A stretch of DNA of 64,000 nucleotides from G963666535 sp963666535 (lineage in GTDB: Bacteria > Bacillota > Clostridia > Oscillospirales > Oscillospiraceae). A model generated the notes under the pieces. It was not told the DNA's origin and ran no database searches. It saw only the letters and a program-made list of their open reading frames with translations. The stretch covers positions 310,001 through 374,000 of the forward strand of contig OY762913.1 of NCBI GenBank assembly GCA_963666535.1, given 5' to 3'. The position numbers and the translations under genes were made by a program. Positions 61,452 through 64,000 of this stretch are shown here, piece by piece; the first letter of the stretch is position 1, and the number at the start of each line of letters is the position of its first letter.

Positions 61452-62666
61452 ATGAAGCAGGGGACCGTATTTACAAAAACCGCTATGCTGGTGTTGCTGG
61501 CCGGCGTACTTCTCTATTTGGGCGCTTACCTCTGGAACAGCCTGACTGATTCGTTTTCCACCACTTACGCTTACAGCTGCACCGTGGACGACGGGCTGGA
61601 ACTAACCGGTTTGTTGGTGCGGGAAGAAACGGTCCTGGCCGGGCGGAACGGTATTGTAGATCTGATTCCAGATGAAGGGGAAAAGGTCGGCGTTGGTCAG
61701 ACCGTGGCCCGCATTTACACCACCAATGAAGCTGTGGAGCGCAAAAACCAGATTGCCGCGCTGGAACTGACAGCCCAGCAGCTTAGCTATGCGATGTCCA
61801 GTGGTGACAACGATAATGCCGCCAAGCTGGACGAGGATATCCTTGCCGATGTCATCGCCCTGCGTGCATGCGCATCTACGAAGGAGTTCAGCACGTTGGA
61901 CGACCAAATCCTTGACCTGAAAAGCACGCTTCTTAGGCGGGAATACACCTATGGTGACGGCGGCGACCTCTCCTCCCAGCTGACGCAGGTCTCCAGCGAG
62001 ATTAAAACATTGAAAAGTCAATCCACCCAGGATACCAGCACCGTAACAACCTCTGTTTCCGGCATTTTTTCTGTCTTAGTGGACGGCTACGAGGGGCTGC
62101 TCACCCCCGCCGCGCTGGACGACTTCACACTTCCCGCAGTAAACAGTCTTTTGACGCAGCAGGTGACGGGGGATGCCACGGCGTTGGGTAAGCTGATCAC
62201 CTCTGACACGTGGTATTTCCTCACCACTGTGGACGCGGATGCCGCGGCTCGCCTGCAGACAGGCCACACCTTTCCTGTGACCTTCTCCCGGGATTACAGC
62301 GGAGAGCTGCCGATGAAAGTGGACCGGATCGGCACGGCAGAGGATGGACAGGCTGTTCTGGTTCTATCCTGTGACCGGGGTCTTTCGGATACGACGCTGC
62401 TGAGAAAACAGACGGTGGAGCTGATTCTCAATCGCGATGCCGGCATTCGGGTCCCCAAGGCCGCTCTGCGGGTGAGCAGTGACGGGTCCGCCGGCGTATA
62501 CGTCCTCACCGGAGCACAGGCTGAATACAAGGCGGTTACCGTACTCGCCGATGGCTCGGATTTTTATGTGGTCCGCTCGGTCGCCACAGATAAAACCGCT
62601 TTACGGGACGGCGACGCCATCATCACAACGGCCGACGGGCTTTACGACGGCAAGGTCGTAAGGTAA
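61452..62666 (+). CDS. HlyD-like membrane-anchored periplasmic adaptor protein
   Basis: The 404-residue protein has one N-terminal membrane segment (~residues 10-30), a biotinyl-lipoyl-like part (ETVLAGRNGIVDLIPDEGEKVGVGQTVARIYT), a helical middle (~95-200) and a C-terminal beta-rich part with the HlyD-like IRVPKAALRV and ITTADGLYDGKVV. Such proteins usually work with an ABC or other exporter; none lies in this run. In clostridia it often sits just ahead of yggS-sepF, so an envelope or division link is possible. Confidence 0.75.
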   Translation: MKQGTVFTKTAMLVLLAGVLLYLGAYLWNSLTDSFSTTYAYSCTVDDGLELTGLLVREETVLAGRNGIVDLIPDEGEKVGVGQTVARIYTTNEAVERKNQIAALELTAQQLSYAMSSGDNDNAAKLDEDILADVIALRACASTKEFSTLDDQILDLKSTLLRREYTYGDGGDLSSQLTQVSSEIKTLKSQSTQDTSTVTTSVSGIFSVLVDGYEGLLTPAALDDFTLPAVNSLLTQQVTGDATALGKLITSDTWYFLTTVDADAAARLQTGHTFPVTFSRDYSGELPMKVDRIGTAEDGQAVLVLSCDRGLSDTTLLRKQTVELILNRDAGIRVPKAALRVSSDGSAGVYVLTGAQAEYKAVTVLADGSDFYVVRSVATDKTALRDGDAIITTADGLYDGKVVR

Positions 62667-62704
62667 CCATTCCCCCGGGAGAGGCAGATCAGGAGGCGCA
62701 TTTC

Positions 62705-63415
62705 ATGGAACTGAGAGAAAGCATTGTTACCGTGCAGGAGCGGCTCGCGGCAGCGGCTCGCGGCGCGGGACGCGACCCCGGGGAGATCACCCTGTGCGCA
62801 GCGACTAAGGTACAGACTTCAGACACCATCCGGGATGCCATCGCCGCCGGGATCACCGTTTGCGGGGAAAACCGAGTGCAGGAGCTGTGCGCCCATTTGG
62901 ACGATGGAGCCTACGATGGAGCGGAGGTTCACTTCATCGGCCACCTACAGACCAACAAGGTCAAGCAGGTGGTGGGACGGGTCGGCCTGATTCACTCTGT
63001 GGATTCTCCCCATCTGCTAGAGGCCGTTCACGCCCGGGCAGAGCAGCTTGGCATCGTGCAGGACATCCTGCTCGAAGTCAACGTTGCCGGCGAGGCAAAC
63101 AAGGGCGGGGTTCCGCCGGAGGAAGTTCTGGTGCTGGCCGAGCGGGCGGCGCTGCTTTCCCATGTGCGGCTGCGTGGCCTGATGGCCATTCCGCCCATTC
63201 CGTCAGAGCCAGGCGGTAATCGCCCGCTTTTTGGGGTAATGCGGCAGCTTTTTATTGACACACGTAGGAAAATAGACGATAATAGCAACGATATAAACTG
63301 CTTGTCAATGGGCATGAGCGGAGACTTTGAAGACGCTATCCGTGAGGGGGCTACCCTTGTTAGGGTCGGCACAGCACTCTTTGGACTGCGGCCACCCATG
63401 AGCGGACGCCCTTAA
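62705..63415 (+). CDS. YggS-family PLP homeostasis protein
   Basis: The 236-residue protein is an alanine-racemase-fold, single-domain PLP protein: CAATKVQTSDTI with the PLP-binding Lys, CGENRVQEL, HFIGHLQTNKVKQV, SVDSPHL and the C-terminal LSMGMSGDFEDAIREGATLVRVGTALFG. Family members buffer PLP and affect amino-acid metabolism. It lies ahead of sepF, as in many Firmicutes (ylmE). Confidence 0.94.
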   Translation: MELRESIVTVQERLAAAARGAGRDPGEITLCAATKVQTSDTIRDAIAAGITVCGENRVQELCAHLDDGAYDGAEVHFIGHLQTNKVKQVVGRVGLIHSVDSPHLLEAVHARAEQLGIVQDILLEVNVAGEANKGGVPPEEVLVLAERAALLSHVRLRGLMAIPPIPSEPGGNRPLFGVMRQLFIDTRRKIDDNSNDINCLSMGMSGDFEDAIREGATLVRVGTALFGLRPPMSGRP

Positions 63416-63438
63416 AAACTTTTCAGGAGGTACATAAG

Positions 63439-63897
63439 ATGAGTTTTCTGGATGAATTCAAGCGCCTTGCCCGCCCGTATGAGGACGAGAACGAGGATGA
63501 CTTTGAAGAATTTGAAGCACCAATACGCCGTACGGAGAAGCCCTCCCGGATGGAGGCGCCCACTTTCGCCGCAGAGCAACCGGAGCATCGCGGCAACAAG
63601 GTGGTCAACATTCACACCACCACGCAACTGCAGGTGGTATTAGTCAAGCCCGAGAAATTTGAAAACGCCTCGGAGATTGCCGACCATTTGCGGGACAAAC
63701 GTACCGTGGTTTTAAATCTGGAATCCACGAACAAGGAAATTGCCCGCCGCCTGCTGGACTTTTTGTCGGGCGTGGCATACGCAAATGAGGGCAAAATCAA
63801 AAAGGTTGCGATTTCCACCTATATCATTACGCCCTATAACGTCGACATTCTGGGCGATCTGATTGATGAACTGGAGAACAACGGACTTTATTTTTAA
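63439..63897 (+). CDS. sepF: Cell division protein SepF
   Basis: The 152-residue protein has an N-terminal amphipathic helix (MSFLDEFKRLARPYEDE) for membrane binding, an acidic linker, and the SepF core (VVLVKPEKFENASEIADHLRDKRTVVLNLESTNKEIARRLLDFLSGVAYANEG). It tethers FtsZ to the membrane and bundles it. AGGAGG precedes the ATG. The repeated double-stem element follows its stop. Confidence 0.96.
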   Translation: MSFLDEFKRLARPYEDENEDDFEEFEAPIRRTEKPSRMEAPTFAAEQPEHRGNKVVNIHTTTQLQVVLVKPEKFENASEIADHLRDKRTVVLNLESTNKEIARRLLDFLSGVAYANEGKIKKVAISTYIITPYNVDILGDLIDELENNGLYF

Positions 63898-63900
63898 TTA

Positions 63901-63987
63901 GAAGCGCTAAGCGCCCAGGAGCAGGGAAATAAGATAGACCGAAGCCCGAAAAACAGGTGTGCCGCAGGCACACGGCATTTTCGGCGC
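63901..63987 (+). repeat. Repeated double-stem element, copy B
   Basis: It has the same head GAAGCGCTAAGC, and after the same 50 nt comes AAACAG. The outer stem is here CCGAAAA/TTTTCGG and the inner stem GTGTGCC/GGCACAC, both changed in compensating fashion against copy A, with the internal loop ACAG/GGCA kept. It probably also ends the sepF transcript. The window ends 13 bp further on. Confidence 0.8.
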
Positions 63988-64000
63988 AGGTCGTGCTTAT

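Overview
The window looks like the chromosome of a spore-forming, anaerobic, GC-rich Gram-positive bacterium of the Clostridia, most probably of the Oscillospiraceae group. The evidence is the mix of genes: the spore germination protease gpr, a SleB-type hydrolase, rubrerythrin, a split transketolase, SepF, an L27 protein with the Firmicute-type cleavable N-terminus next to its protease Prp, and many UUG starts behind strong AGGAGG ribosome binding sites. No rRNA, tRNA, CRISPR array, insertion sequence or prophage was seen.

Layout. 1-8108 (+): a run of seven genes starting with the truncated large subunit of a molybdenum aldehyde oxidoreductase, followed by a FAD/dicluster iron-sulfur protein, a zinc-ribbon-like mini-protein, a C_GCAxxG_C_C protein, a methyltransferase, a short AMP-ligase-like enzyme and a radical SAM protein. 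It matches a neighbourhood known from Desulfovibrio (DVU_1551-DVU_1559 type) whose chemistry is unknown to me, and it is the best candidate for an undescribed pathway. 8168-9819 is a decayed stretch holding two gene remnants around an HD-GYP gene. 10123-15775 (-) is a LysR-controlled redox/transport operon (MFS symporter, C_GCAxxG_C_C protein, DUF169 protein, CoA-disulfide-reductase-like enzyme with rhodanese domain). 16134-19857 (+) pairs an orphan solute-binding protein with a membrane diguanylate cyclase.

19964-41497 is mostly housekeeping: LysM/G5/M23 envelope peptidase, YihY protein, rpsT, gpr, glyS, an LtaS-like membrane enzyme, split transketolase, a TRAP transporter, lepA, a small XRE/YciI pair, pta, rpsO-pnp and an M16 peptidase. 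41498-45960 is an AT-richer accessory island built from two cassettes. Each cassette starts with a roughly 370-bp repeated, apparently structured leader (R1), carries secreted or membrane proteins, and ends with a roughly 90-bp repeat (R2). 46000-48664 is the rplU-prp-rpmA-obgE block. 48798-53650 holds envelope, transport and oxygen-defence genes. 53946-63897 is a long (+) run: miaB, mutS, mutL, miaA, hfq, a HlyD-like protein, yggS and sepF.

Where little can be said (the accessory proteins, the DUF proteins and the first locus) function is left open. The most interesting non-coding signals are R1, a repeated double-stem element with compensatory changes after miaB and after sepF, a run of four perfect hairpins at 21761-21894, and a duplicated lepA 5' end that forms a leader ORF overlapping the lepA start by ATGA.
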